Assembly (NCBI GenBank): GCA_965223085.1
Contig: OZ244981.1
Location: 372,001 to 436,000, forward strand
Source: CBDCVO01 sp965223085
GTDB taxonomy: Bacteria > Pseudomonadota > Gammaproteobacteria > Ga0077536
Reading direction: 5' to 3'
Length of the DNA stretch: 64,000 nt
Shown: positions 17,927 through 26,697 of the stretch, piece by piece
How positions within the stretch are numbered: position 1 is the stretch's first letter
Layout of the letters: every line of letters starts with the position of its first letter
Notes under the pieces: generated by a model
The model's database searches: none
What the model was told of the DNA's origin: nothing
The model's input: the letters and a program-made list of their open reading frames with translations, nothing else
Program-made: the position numbers and the translations under genes

Positions 17927-18259
17927 CTAGTTAAGCTTATGGCAAGTACCGTAAAGACCCGCTTTGACGCATTCGAGGCCAACCGGGCAATCCTGGGTGA
18001 CGAAACAACTGCCCTCCGGAGCTTCCCCCGGGGGTAAGACAAGGATTGCAGCGGGATCGACCATGGCCGGAACATTCTGTTCTGTTACCTGATTCTGATC
18101 GTAGTCCCCGCCATAGCAGACGCCTCGGGCGCGCTTTTCTCGCTTAATGCATACGCCGCCAACGCCACACTCGGCGTCGGTGTCACACGCTACAAGCGGC
18201 TCACTCCACGCGCACACAAGCGCTAGCGTCGCGCCGTAAGCCAAAACCCTATTATTCAT
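17927..18259 (-). CDS. small secreted cysteine-rich protein, unrecognised
   Basis: I do not recognise the family. The 110-residue product has a signal peptide (about 1-24, LALVCAWSEPLVA). After it come two short Cys modules of similar design, CDTDAECGVGGVCIKREKRARGVC and, after a 45-residue Pro/Val-rich linker, CFVTQDCPVGLECVKAGLYGTC (each split here only by its natural spacing). Both follow C-x4/5-C-x5/6-C-x8/10-C, suggesting two disulfide-bonded units in the periplasm or outside. It stands alone, convergent with the LLM gene and divergent from the histidine kinase. A hairpin at 18343-18364 lies 84 bases upstream of its start. Confidence 0.7.
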   Translation of the reverse strand: MNNRVLAYGATLALVCAWSEPLVACDTDAECGVGGVCIKREKRARGVCYGGDYDQNQVTEQNVPAMVDPAAILVLPPGEAPEGSCFVTQDCPVGLECVKAGLYGTCHKLN

Positions 18260-18572
18260 TCAAACCACCCCTCGTAGGCGACTTTGGACGTCGCTTGCTC
18301 GTTGCCAAGTCCGCGTTCGAACGTTACATCGACGGTGCTGCAAAGCTTAGTTTATACTAAGCTTAGCTGACGCCTTTAGTACACCTTGCTGACATTTGTT
18401 ACCCGGCTGGCGTTGAAATACCCAAGTCTTTGTTTCAATTTAGGTCACCTCGACAATAGCCGATATGCTATTAATGCCTCGAGACACGGTTCTAGTCACC
18501 ATGCGCAATTTCCACGCCCGATCTTATTGTCACATCGCGCCATAATCCAAGCGAATCAGTACCCAACCCGCA
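18260..18572. other. divergent gap with perfect hairpin
   Basis: Between the Cys-rich gene and the histidine kinase. The notable content is the 22-base inverted repeat at 18343-18364. No coding ORF is apparent. Confidence 0.5.
18343..18364. promoter_or_regulatory. perfect inverted repeat, possible operator
   Basis: AAGCTTAGT (18343-18351), loop TTAT, ACTAAGCTT (18356-18364): nine perfect base pairs. No T run follows on either strand, so an operator in this divergent promoter region is more likely than a terminator. Confidence 0.4.
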
Positions 18573-21035
18573 GTGATTACGAAAACACTGGAACCTGACG
18601 TTCAAGCTTCCCACACTGCCGAACCGAATATCGATGCGCACCTTCGCGCTGAGCAGCTCAAACACGTCTATACGAATGCCACCGCAACTTATCTCGGTTC
18701 GGTGTTCGCTGCGATCGTGGCGTGCGTATTGTTCTACGGATATTTACCGACCTTGCTATTGTATATTTGGACTGGGATGCATATTTGCGTTGGCGTCGGT
18801 CGCTGGATCTACGGCCGCCGGCCACCGCCAAACGTGCACAATCCAAGTGTTGGTGAAAAATGTTATCGTCAGATTCTCGTCGGCGCGATGATCTCTGGCA
18901 TCGTTTGGGGTTTAACGCCCGGGTTTCTACTCGTTACAGACGACATCCAGACGACTGAACTTTTTCTTGTAGTCGTGCTGTGCGGCGTAACCGCTGCTTC
19001 CACATCTACTTATGCCGCGCTATTACCGGTTTCTCGTTGGTTTTTAAGCCTCACGTTATTGCCGTTGATTTCCGTACATTTCTATCGAGGCACACTCCTC
19101 GACATCAAGATGGCTACTCTCATTACGATCTACTACGGAATATTGCTGCAAATTTGTTCGCGGGTTCATCAAAAATTGCGCAACGGTTTTTTGCACGGTT
19201 ATGAAAATCTAAACCTCATCGACGCCTTGACAAGCGCAAAAGAACGCGCGGACGCACTCAATGAGCGACTGACAGACGAAATCAACCAACATAGAAAATC
19301 TATTACTAATTTAATTGCCGCGAAAAGAGATGCAGAAGCGGCAGCCCAAACAAAAAGTGAATTCTTGGCTAACATGAGCCACGAAATTCGCACGCCAATG
19401 AACGGCATCTTCGGTATGGCCGAGTTACTACAATCGACCGATCTAGACGACAAACAAAGTAATTTTGTCGCGAGAATTGTCGGTTCAAGTTCTGCATTGT
19501 TGAGGATAATCGACGACATTCTGGACTTTTCCAAAGTCGACGCGGGTAAGCTCGAAATAGTGGAAACGCCTTTCGATTTTGCACAGCTGACCGAAAGTGT
19601 CGTTGCGCTGTTCACGGTAGAAGCGACCAATTCTAACGTTGAACTACGTTACGAATTTCAGGACGACTTGCCAAGCAGATATGTAGGCGATCCGGATCGC
19701 CTACGACAAGTACTCAATAATCTCGTTGGTAACGCGATTAAATTTACTACCGAGGGAGAAATTCTTATTTCGATCACTTGCGCTGATGAAACTGATACCT
19801 CGGCGACGGTGCGTATAGCGGTTAGCGACACAGGGATCGGAATCGGCGAGGATCAGTTAGGAAAAATCTTTGAATCATTTACACAAGTAGACGGATCGAC
19901 AAGCCGATCGTACGGCGGCACGGGGCTTGGTTTGGCGATCAGTAAACACCTCATCGAACTGATGGGCGGAACCATCGAGGTTGAAAGCACGCCCGGTATC
20001 GGCAGCACTTTCTCATTTACGTGCCCGTTGAAAAAACAGCTTGACACAGCGCAAGAGACAATGGTCGCTGCAAATCAAAGCACGCGGCCGGACGAACGAT
20101 CACCGCCGCTTTCCCATGTGGACGCAAAGGAATCTCGGCAAAAAAGCGGGACAAAACTTGACGGCGAATTTGATAATCCGCAAGCGAGAGTTCTCATTGT
20201 CGAGGACAATCCAGTTAACCAAGAGCTAATCACCCACTTGCTCGAATATATCGGCTGTGACTTCGCCATGGTCGATAACGGTGAAGCTGCGATTGCTGCC
20301 GTTTTTGACCACGCGCGTGGGGTTTCAGGCCCACCTTTCGACTTAGTGTTGATGGATTGTCAGTTACCCGGCATGGACGGCTACGTTGCGACGCAAAAAA
20401 TACGCGAATACGAACAACAGCATGGCCACGGGCGTGTGCCAATCGTCGCGGTAACGGCCAATGCGCTAAGCGAAGACAAGGAGAAGTGCCAAATGGCTGG
20501 CATGGACGACTATCTTGCCAAACCTTACACACAAACCCAGATCCGTGAAATCTTGGCGCGCTGGATTCCCCAAGCGCGTGCCGAAACGACCGTGCTTCCG
20601 CGCGATCTCGACCCCGGCAAAAAACGTTCACCCATGTCCCCGGCAATAAGTAAGCGCCAATCCGAAAGACCCGTCATGAGTTTAGACGAAAAGGCATTAG
20701 ACCAAATTCGCGCATTACAGCAGTCTGGGCAACCGGACTTGCTTACGAAAATCGTGAAGATCTATTTGCAAGACGCAGAAGAATTAATTACCGCGATCAC
20801 CGATGCCATTCGAGAAAACGACGCGCAGCGCCTACGCAACTCGGCCCACACGCTAAAGTCAAGTAGCGCCAATATCGGCGCAATTAGCGTCTCCCAAATT
20901 GCGAAACGCTTAGAAGATTACGGCCGTAACGACGATCTTGAACAAGCCGGCGCAAAAATCGATGCGCTACGCAACGTGTTTAAGACGGCGTCATCCGCGT
21001 TGCGCCAAGAAATTGCGAGTGAAATAGCTGACTAA
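18573..21035 (+). CDS. hybrid sensor histidine kinase with receiver and HPt domains
   Basis: This 820-residue membrane kinase carries a full phosphorelay. Residues about 38-200 hold five or six membrane segments with little outside sequence, so it may sense within the membrane. A coiled coil (215-262) leads to the HisKA domain with His270 in MSHEIRTPMNG, then an ATPase domain with NLVGNAIKFT, SDTGIGI and GGTGLGLAIS. A receiver (about 543-670) has its phosphoacceptor Asp595 in VLMDCQLPGMDG. The C-terminal HPt has His759 in SAHTLKSSS. The start is GTG 18573. No separate response regulator follows, so the output partner is unknown; the REC-REC-GGDEF protein nearby is one candidate. Confidence 0.95.
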   Translation: MITKTLEPDVQASHTAEPNIDAHLRAEQLKHVYTNATATYLGSVFAAIVACVLFYGYLPTLLLYIWTGMHICVGVGRWIYGRRPPPNVHNPSVGEKCYRQILVGAMISGIVWGLTPGFLLVTDDIQTTELFLVVVLCGVTAASTSTYAALLPVSRWFLSLTLLPLISVHFYRGTLLDIKMATLITIYYGILLQICSRVHQKLRNGFLHGYENLNLIDALTSAKERADALNERLTDEINQHRKSITNLIAAKRDAEAAAQTKSEFLANMSHEIRTPMNGIFGMAELLQSTDLDDKQSNFVARIVGSSSALLRIIDDILDFSKVDAGKLEIVETPFDFAQLTESVVALFTVEATNSNVELRYEFQDDLPSRYVGDPDRLRQVLNNLVGNAIKFTTEGEILISITCADETDTSATVRIAVSDTGIGIGEDQLGKIFESFTQVDGSTSRSYGGTGLGLAISKHLIELMGGTIEVESTPGIGSTFSFTCPLKKQLDTAQETMVAANQSTRPDERSPPLSHVDAKESRQKSGTKLDGEFDNPQARVLIVEDNPVNQELITHLLEYIGCDFAMVDNGEAAIAAVFDHARGVSGPPFDLVLMDCQLPGMDGYVATQKIREYEQQHGHGRVPIVAVTANALSEDKEKCQMAGMDDYLAKPYTQTQIREILARWIPQARAETTVLPRDLDPGKKRSPMSPAISKRQSERPVMSLDEKALDQIRALQQSGQPDLLTKIVKIYLQDAEELITAITDAIRENDAQRLRNSAHTLKSSSANIGAISVSQIAKRLEDYGRNDDLEQAGAKIDALRNVFKTASSALRQEIASEIAD

Positions 21036-21100
21036 ACGCTGTTGCAGCGACAAGCTCACCCCCAGCAATGCATTTCGGCGAGCCGGCTTATTTTTCTCAC

Positions 21101-21913
21101 TCATGTCTCATCGCCGTCAATGACGACGACTGGAGCGCCTCGTCCGAGGTGAAGTTCTTGTGCGGCACTTTGCTCCGCACATGCAATTTCGACGACACCA
21201 AAGGAGTTGATGAGCGCTAACAGCTCTCCGGGTGCCACCTCGCCGTAGGTACGGTAAAAATTCATCGTATGGCCACCAGCGCGGACTCGCGGCGCACTCA
21301 GTCCGTCCAGATCGGTGCTTTCTACATTTGTAATTAAATTACCAAAATGGTCGATCGTAATCACTTGACCCTGCAAGTGACGTCCCAACCAAACGGGTTG
21401 CTCAATGAGAGAAGGAATATAGTTGTCGGTCGGTGTGCCCAAGTGCGTAAGCGTCAGTCTGCCGGTGGCGAGCTCGGCGGCCAACGGAGCAAAAAGATCG
21501 CGCCCGTGAAACGTTGCGCTCGGTGTCTTCACGCCGATCCGTGCGAGCACTGTATCGTCGATTCGATAAGCGGAGGCGTCTAGGCGCTCGCACAGACTAC
21601 CCAATAAACCATTGTCGGGCCCAACGAAGAGGTGACCCTTACCGCCCACGACAAGAATATCTCGATCCGTACCGACACCCGGATCAACCACCGCGAGGTG
21701 AACGGTGCCCGGGGGGAAGTAATGATATGAACGCTCGAGCCAAAAGCCCGCCTCAGCGGGCCAATGAACAAAAACTTCATGGGTTAAATCAACGATCCGG
21801 GCGGCCGCAAAGCGTTGTAGGATCACCCCTTTCATGGCCCCGACAAAAGGGCCGCGGTGGCCAAAATCGGTGGTCACGGTTACGACACCACAGGCTGCAA
21901 AATCCGCTTCCAT
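21101..21913 (-). CDS. SAM hydroxide adenosyltransferase (SAM hydrolase, DUF62 family)
   Basis: The family uses an activated water or halide to cleave S-adenosylmethionine to adenosine (or halo-adenosine) and methionine. The 270-residue protein has the hallmark VTTDFGHRGPFVGAMKG near the start, VHLAVVDPGVGTDRD near residue 80, VGPDNGLLG, and a C-terminal domain with DHFGNLITN. These fit the hydroxide-using type, and I see no insertion typical of fluorinase. Its role is unclear in most bacteria. It is convergent with the histidine kinase gene. Confidence 0.92.
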   Translation of the reverse strand: MEADFAACGVVTVTTDFGHRGPFVGAMKGVILQRFAAARIVDLTHEVFVHWPAEAGFWLERSYHYFPPGTVHLAVVDPGVGTDRDILVVGGKGHLFVGPDNGLLGSLCERLDASAYRIDDTVLARIGVKTPSATFHGRDLFAPLAAELATGRLTLTHLGTPTDNYIPSLIEQPVWLGRHLQGQVITIDHFGNLITNVESTDLDGLSAPRVRAGGHTMNFYRTYGEVAPGELLALINSFGVVEIACAEQSAAQELHLGRGAPVVVIDGDET

Positions 21914-22255
21914 CCCTCGTGCCTCGACTAAAGTTCGCGGGCAGTTTACGGTAAGTGCTCAACATTGTCCCGCCGAAACATAGCGACGTGTCGCTACGGT
22001 TTCATCACGGCAAGCAGTTAGGTAAGCGGTGTTCTTCTACTTACCGAGCCAGTCGTGACTGGCGTACGCCGATAAACCGCGACAACTTCGGCTAAACGCT
22101 GACTAAACTGGCCGACAGAAACAGTTCTTCCGCTTGCAATAAATATACGCTACGGTAGCGTAATCCGGCTCGCGCTAAACAATACAAAAAACAGTTGGCG
22201 CGAGTTGTTTGCACCATAACGAAACGAACCAACACATTCCGATCCTGCACAAGCG
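21914..22255. promoter_or_regulatory. 342-base divergent control region with several palindromes
   Basis: This region lies between the SAM hydrolase and the carboxylase pair. It contains three strong palindromes: TAGCGAC-GT-GTCGCTA at 21981-21996, GCCAGTC-GT-GACTGGC at 22048-22063, and TACGCTAC-G-GTAGCGTA at 22146-22162. There is also a looser pair GGTAAG/CTTACC at 22021-22045. The first two have the same 7-2-7 layout with the same GT spacer, and their centres lie 67 bases apart. No T runs follow, so regulator binding sites are more likely than terminators. No coding ORF is seen. Confidence 0.55.
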
Positions 22256-24376
22256 ATGAATTCTTACCTCTGTGGCCTCGATATCGGTGGAACGTTTACT
22301 GATTGTGTTCTCATCGACAATCAAGGCTTACTGACAATTGCCAAAGCGCCGTCGACGCCACACGACTTTACCGTGGGCGTATTTGCAGCTTTAGAACAAG
22401 GTGCCGAAAAATTGGGACTAAGCTTAACTGCTTTGCTCGATGCAATTACAGTACTCGCGCATGGCACAACGGTCGGCACAAATGCAATTATTCAACGACG
22501 CGGCGCCAAAATCGGATTATTGACAACCAAGGGGCATAACGACGTTATCCACATTATGCGTGCTTCGCGGGGACTCACTGGACAAGATATTAAGCTCATC
22601 GTTCACATACCAGAGAGCAGCAAACCGGATCCGATCATTCCCAAAAAACTGATCCGGGGAATTTCCGAACGCGTAGACTGCATGGGGAATATCGTTGTAG
22701 AGCTAAACGAACAGGAGGCACGTGAGGCGATCACATCGCTGACTGCCGCTGGTTGCGAAGCTTTGGCGATCTGCTTTTTGTGGTCGTTCTTGGAACCGCG
22801 ACACGAACGTCGTGTGAAAGAACTGGCAGCGGAAATCGCACCCAACCTTTACGTAAGTTGCTCAACCGAACTAGTACCCAAATGGGGCGAATACGAGCGG
22901 ACTACTGCAGTGGCATTAAACGCGTACATCGGGCCAGCGACGGTTGGCTACATCGCACGCCTCGATGCTCAATTACAGCAAAAAGGCTACCGACGACCGT
23001 TGCAAATTACCCAATGTGCCGGTGGCTCCATTTCCGTACGCAAAGCTCAAGCAGCACCGTTGTTGACACTAGATTCTGGACCGGTCGCGGGGGTAACAGG
23101 CTCCTCATATCTCGGTGAACTTCTCGGATACCGCAATGTAATTACTGCCGACATGGGCGGGACATCGTTTGACGTCGGCGTAATTTATGAACGCAAAGCT
23201 ATCGTGACTTATCGGAGCATGGTACATCAATACGAATATTTTTTGCCCAAAGTCGATGTGCAAACAATGGGAACCGGCGGTGGTAGCGAAATTTGGATCG
23301 ACCAGACGACCCATACCTTGCGTGTTGGTCCAAATAGCGCGGGCGCCGATCCTGGGCCGGTATGTTACAACAAGGGCGGGACAGTGCCCACGACGACTGA
23401 CGCAGATCTCGTCTTAGGTTATTTAGATCCGAACAACTTCGCGGGGGGGAGCTTGCGGCTCGATCTAGACGCAGCTAAAGCGGCCTTGCAGAGACTTGCT
23501 GATGAACTCGATATGGGGCTCAACGAACTAGCCAGCGGTGTTGCAAAAATTGCTGAATTCCAAATGGCCGACTTAGTTCGTAAAGTTACCGTGCAGAAAG
23601 GGCTAGATCCCCGCGATTTCGTGTTATTTGCCTTTGGTGGTGCGGGTCCAGTACATATGGCCGTAACTGGACGTGAGTGCGGCATCAAAGAAGTGATCGT
23701 CCCGCAAGGCGATACCGCCGCGACCTGGTGTGCTTTCGGCGCGGCTTCGGCCGACATTCTTCATATTGCGGAACAAGTCGATATTATGTCGACACCATTT
23801 GATTTTGAGCGGCTTAATCGTGTGCTTGCCGCGCTCGAAGAAGATGGCGATCGACAACTAAATGCTGATGGCATTGCCGCCCCCCAACGCCGTTTTGAAT
23901 TCTCGCTTGATATGAGACACCGCGGTCAGATACACGAGGTGGAAGTCGTGATCGACACTGCCCGTCTCGACGAAGCCGATATGGATGAACTGCGTGCGAA
24001 GTTCGTCACGCGCTACGAACAACTCTACGGAAGGGGAGCGTCGCTGCCTGGTGCGCGTCTAGAGGTCGTCACATTGCGCTGTCGCGCTAGCGCGCTGTCG
24101 CGTAAACCAAAACTCATCGCCAACGAGTTTGGTGCGGCTCAAGTCCCACCTGAGGCATGCACCGCTAAACGCGAAATCTACTGGGCGGAGTGGCAACGAA
24201 GGGCGGAAACGCCGATTTATAACGGGTACCAACTACAGGCGGGAAACGCATTGAATGGACCTTGCGTCATCGAAGCAACCACGACGTCCATCGTCGTTCA
24301 CCCAGATCAATCCGTACGGCTCGACGCGTATGGCAATTTTGTTATTAACCCCAACACCTCAGCCGCCAGCATTTAG
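22256..24376 (+). CDS. HyuA-type subunit, acetone-carboxylase beta-like
   Basis: This 706-residue protein belongs to the hydantoinase A/oxoprolinase family, ASKHA-fold ATPases that phosphorylate the substrate. Visible are the phosphate loop DIGGTFTDC at residues 9-17, HGTTVGTNAIIQR, the second nucleotide motif ITADMGGTSFDVGV, a GTGGGSEIW loop, and GADPGPVCYNKGG. It is followed after 11 bases by a HyuB-type gene fused to a zinc-binding gamma domain. HyuA plus HyuB plus gamma is the composition of acetone carboxylase (beta, alpha, gamma), which carboxylates acetone to acetoacetate with ATP. The pair is therefore better read as a ketone carboxylase than a hydantoinase. The actual ketone is unknown. 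Confidence 0.82.
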   Translation: MNSYLCGLDIGGTFTDCVLIDNQGLLTIAKAPSTPHDFTVGVFAALEQGAEKLGLSLTALLDAITVLAHGTTVGTNAIIQRRGAKIGLLTTKGHNDVIHIMRASRGLTGQDIKLIVHIPESSKPDPIIPKKLIRGISERVDCMGNIVVELNEQEAREAITSLTAAGCEALAICFLWSFLEPRHERRVKELAAEIAPNLYVSCSTELVPKWGEYERTTAVALNAYIGPATVGYIARLDAQLQQKGYRRPLQITQCAGGSISVRKAQAAPLLTLDSGPVAGVTGSSYLGELLGYRNVITADMGGTSFDVGVIYERKAIVTYRSMVHQYEYFLPKVDVQTMGTGGGSEIWIDQTTHTLRVGPNSAGADPGPVCYNKGGTVPTTTDADLVLGYLDPNNFAGGSLRLDLDAAKAALQRLADELDMGLNELASGVAKIAEFQMADLVRKVTVQKGLDPRDFVLFAFGGAGPVHMAVTGRECGIKEVIVPQGDTAATWCAFGAASADILHIAEQVDIMSTPFDFERLNRVLAALEEDGDRQLNADGIAAPQRRFEFSLDMRHRGQIHEVEVVIDTARLDEADMDELRAKFVTRYEQLYGRGASLPGARLEVVTLRCRASALSRKPKLIANEFGAAQVPPEACTAKREIYWAEWQRRAETPIYNGYQLQAGNALNGPCVIEATTTSIVVHPDQSVRLDAYGNFVINPNTSAASI

Positions 24377-24387
24377 GAACTACGCTC

Positions 24388-26697
24388 ATGGTAAGAATGA
24401 GTCAGATTGATGAACCTTCCTTCGACGGTATCAACCAACCCTATGTGCCTCCCAAATCACTTGCCATAGATCCGAAATTACGTCTCCACCAAGATTGGGA
24501 TCGTGATGTGGATCCTGTCACTTCCGAAGTTGTTCGACATAATCTGTGGCAAATTAACGAAGAACACGGGGCAACAATTCAACGCATTTCCGGATCGCCA
24601 GTTGCAATGTATGCGCTGGACCTAAATCCATCCATCCTCACTGAGGACGCGGAGTTTGTGTACTTCGGCCCCTATATGCAATACATGTCTGGCGTCACCG
24701 ATACCCAAGTTAAGTGGACGCTCGAGCACCGCAGCACCAATCCCGGCATTGAGTCGGGCGATATGTTTCTGGCTAATGACCCCTGGGTCGGCGCCGCACA
24801 CCAACAAGACGTGATGTTGTTGTGTCCCGTTTTTTGGGAAGGCGAGTTGTTTTGCTGGGTAACAAATTGCCTCCACCAATACGATATTGGAGGTATTACA
24901 CCGGGCAGCTTTTGCCCGTCGGCGGAATCGGTTTACGAAGAAGGTATTATGTTGCCTCCCATCAAGATCGTTGAGCGCGGTGAAATACGTCGCGATATCG
25001 AAGCAGTGTACTTGCGTGCCTCGCGCAAACCCCAATTGGTTGCGCTTGATTTTCGCGCGCAACTCGCTGGCAATACCACCGCTAGTGAACGCGTATTAAG
25101 CCTAATCCAGCGTTACGGCCCGGCAACCGTGAAGGGCGTTATGAAACGCATTATCGACAATTCAGAAAAAGCGTTTTTGCAAAAAATGGCCCGTATCCCC
25201 GACGGATTTTGGCAAGACCGTACCTATATTGAAGCCTGCCGACCTGGCGATCGGCGCACCCATAAAGTGCAAATCCAACTGCGTAAAGAAAACCAACAAT
25301 TGATCTTTACCAACGATGGGACCGCGCCCCAAGAGGGCGCCATGAATGCAACGTATTCCGGGTGGCGTGGCTCGATCATGGTCGCCGTCAACGAATTACT
25401 ATGTTGGGATCAGTATTTTGCCTGTGGTGGTGCGCTACGCCACATTAGCTTCGACCCGACTCCAGGTACGCTGAATTGTGCAAACTTCCCCGCCTCGGTA
25501 TCGACCGCGCCCATTCAATCGATGGAGATCTCGCTCTATCCGGCTTACAACGTCATCTCAAAAATGATCTACCCCGATCCTGACATGCGCCGCGACATCA
25601 TGTGCATCGGTGGTACAAGCCAATGGCCGGCAACCCTATTTCGTGGCCAGGATCAATGGGGGGAACGCTACGGCTATTTGCTAATCGATCCCATCGGCGG
25701 CGCGATCGGCGCATTCTCCCACGGCGACGGTATCAACACTGGCGGCCAAGCACGCACGCCCATTTGCCAGCTTCCGAACATCGAACACACCGAACAGAGT
25801 TTTCCGCTATTGTTTCTCTACCGTAAAGAGCTGATGGATTCTGGAGGCGCCGGCAAGTTTCGTGGCGGTCTATCGGCGGAAAGCTGTTTCATACCACACA
25901 ACACCGATCACATCCTTCAGGACACCCTATCGTCTGGCAACGCCGTGCCGACCTCGTCTGGCATGATGGGCGGTTACCCCTCGACCACTAACGCTTATTC
26001 ATTCACACGCGACTCCAACATTATCGAACGTATGCGGGCCAGCAAACTACCCGAGGATATCACCGCACTAAGCGGTGAGCGTGTGACATTGCAATTACGC
26101 CAAGAGAACTTTAGACAAAACCCCAACGACGTCTATGCAGTTCGCTGGACTGGCGGTGGTGGTTTCGGCGATCCGTGGGAGCGAAATCCGGCCGACATCG
26201 AGGACGACCTCGACAACCTCGCTATTTCACCGGTGGCGGCAGAAACGATTTTTGGTGCTGTTACTAATGTCGACGGCAAAGTCGATCGACACGCCACCGC
26301 CGAGAAGCGACAAGCTCGTCGTGCTGAACGCCTAGCCAAACACGAACACCCTGCTCACAGGAAACGCGCGGGCAAGTTACGCTTTCAGGCGAGCGAGGGG
26401 CTAGATATCAAGTCGGACGCGCACGGAACATTTCTCGCCTGCAAAGAGTGTTCGACGGATTTAGGTGCTACGACGGCGAACTACAAAGATCGTTGCATCC
26501 GAGAAGACCGTGCGGTCAGTGATGCAAACCCGTTAATCAACGATCCCAAGATATTTATCGATGATGAGGTAAAGTTCCGGCAATTCTTCTGCCCTGGTTG
26601 CGGTGCTCTAATCGACAACGAGATCGCACTTGCGGAGGATGAAGTGCTTAACGACACTACGTTTGTGATCACTGGCGCCAACGAAGATCGGCTTTAG
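24388..26697 (+). CDS. HyuB-type subunit fused to gamma zinc domain, acetone-carboxylase-like
   Basis: Residues about 45-620 are a hydantoinase B/acetone carboxylase alpha domain. It has the metal site His138-x2-Asp141 and His163, the same spacing as the Mn ligands I recall for acetone carboxylase (His150, Asp153, His175). Later it shows DSGGAGKFRGG and WTGGGGFGDPWERNP. A basic linker follows, then a domain at about 675-769 with two CxxC pairs (Cys685/688 and Cys735/738) matching the separate gamma subunit of acetone and acetophenone carboxylases. In known enzymes gamma is its own small protein, so this fusion is unusual. It is co-transcribed with the preceding gene. Its last 29 bases overlap the convergent protease gene. 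Confidence 0.82.
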   Translation: MVRMSQIDEPSFDGINQPYVPPKSLAIDPKLRLHQDWDRDVDPVTSEVVRHNLWQINEEHGATIQRISGSPVAMYALDLNPSILTEDAEFVYFGPYMQYMSGVTDTQVKWTLEHRSTNPGIESGDMFLANDPWVGAAHQQDVMLLCPVFWEGELFCWVTNCLHQYDIGGITPGSFCPSAESVYEEGIMLPPIKIVERGEIRRDIEAVYLRASRKPQLVALDFRAQLAGNTTASERVLSLIQRYGPATVKGVMKRIIDNSEKAFLQKMARIPDGFWQDRTYIEACRPGDRRTHKVQIQLRKENQQLIFTNDGTAPQEGAMNATYSGWRGSIMVAVNELLCWDQYFACGGALRHISFDPTPGTLNCANFPASVSTAPIQSMEISLYPAYNVISKMIYPDPDMRRDIMCIGGTSQWPATLFRGQDQWGERYGYLLIDPIGGAIGAFSHGDGINTGGQARTPICQLPNIEHTEQSFPLLFLYRKELMDSGGAGKFRGGLSAESCFIPHNTDHILQDTLSSGNAVPTSSGMMGGYPSTTNAYSFTRDSNIIERMRASKLPEDITALSGERVTLQLRQENFRQNPNDVYAVRWTGGGGFGDPWERNPADIEDDLDNLAISPVAAETIFGAVTNVDGKVDRHATAEKRQARRAERLAKHEHPAHRKRAGKLRFQASEGLDIKSDAHGTFLACKECSTDLGATTANYKDRCIREDRAVSDANPLINDPKIFIDDEVKFRQFFCPGCGALIDNEIALAEDEVLNDTTFVITGANEDRL

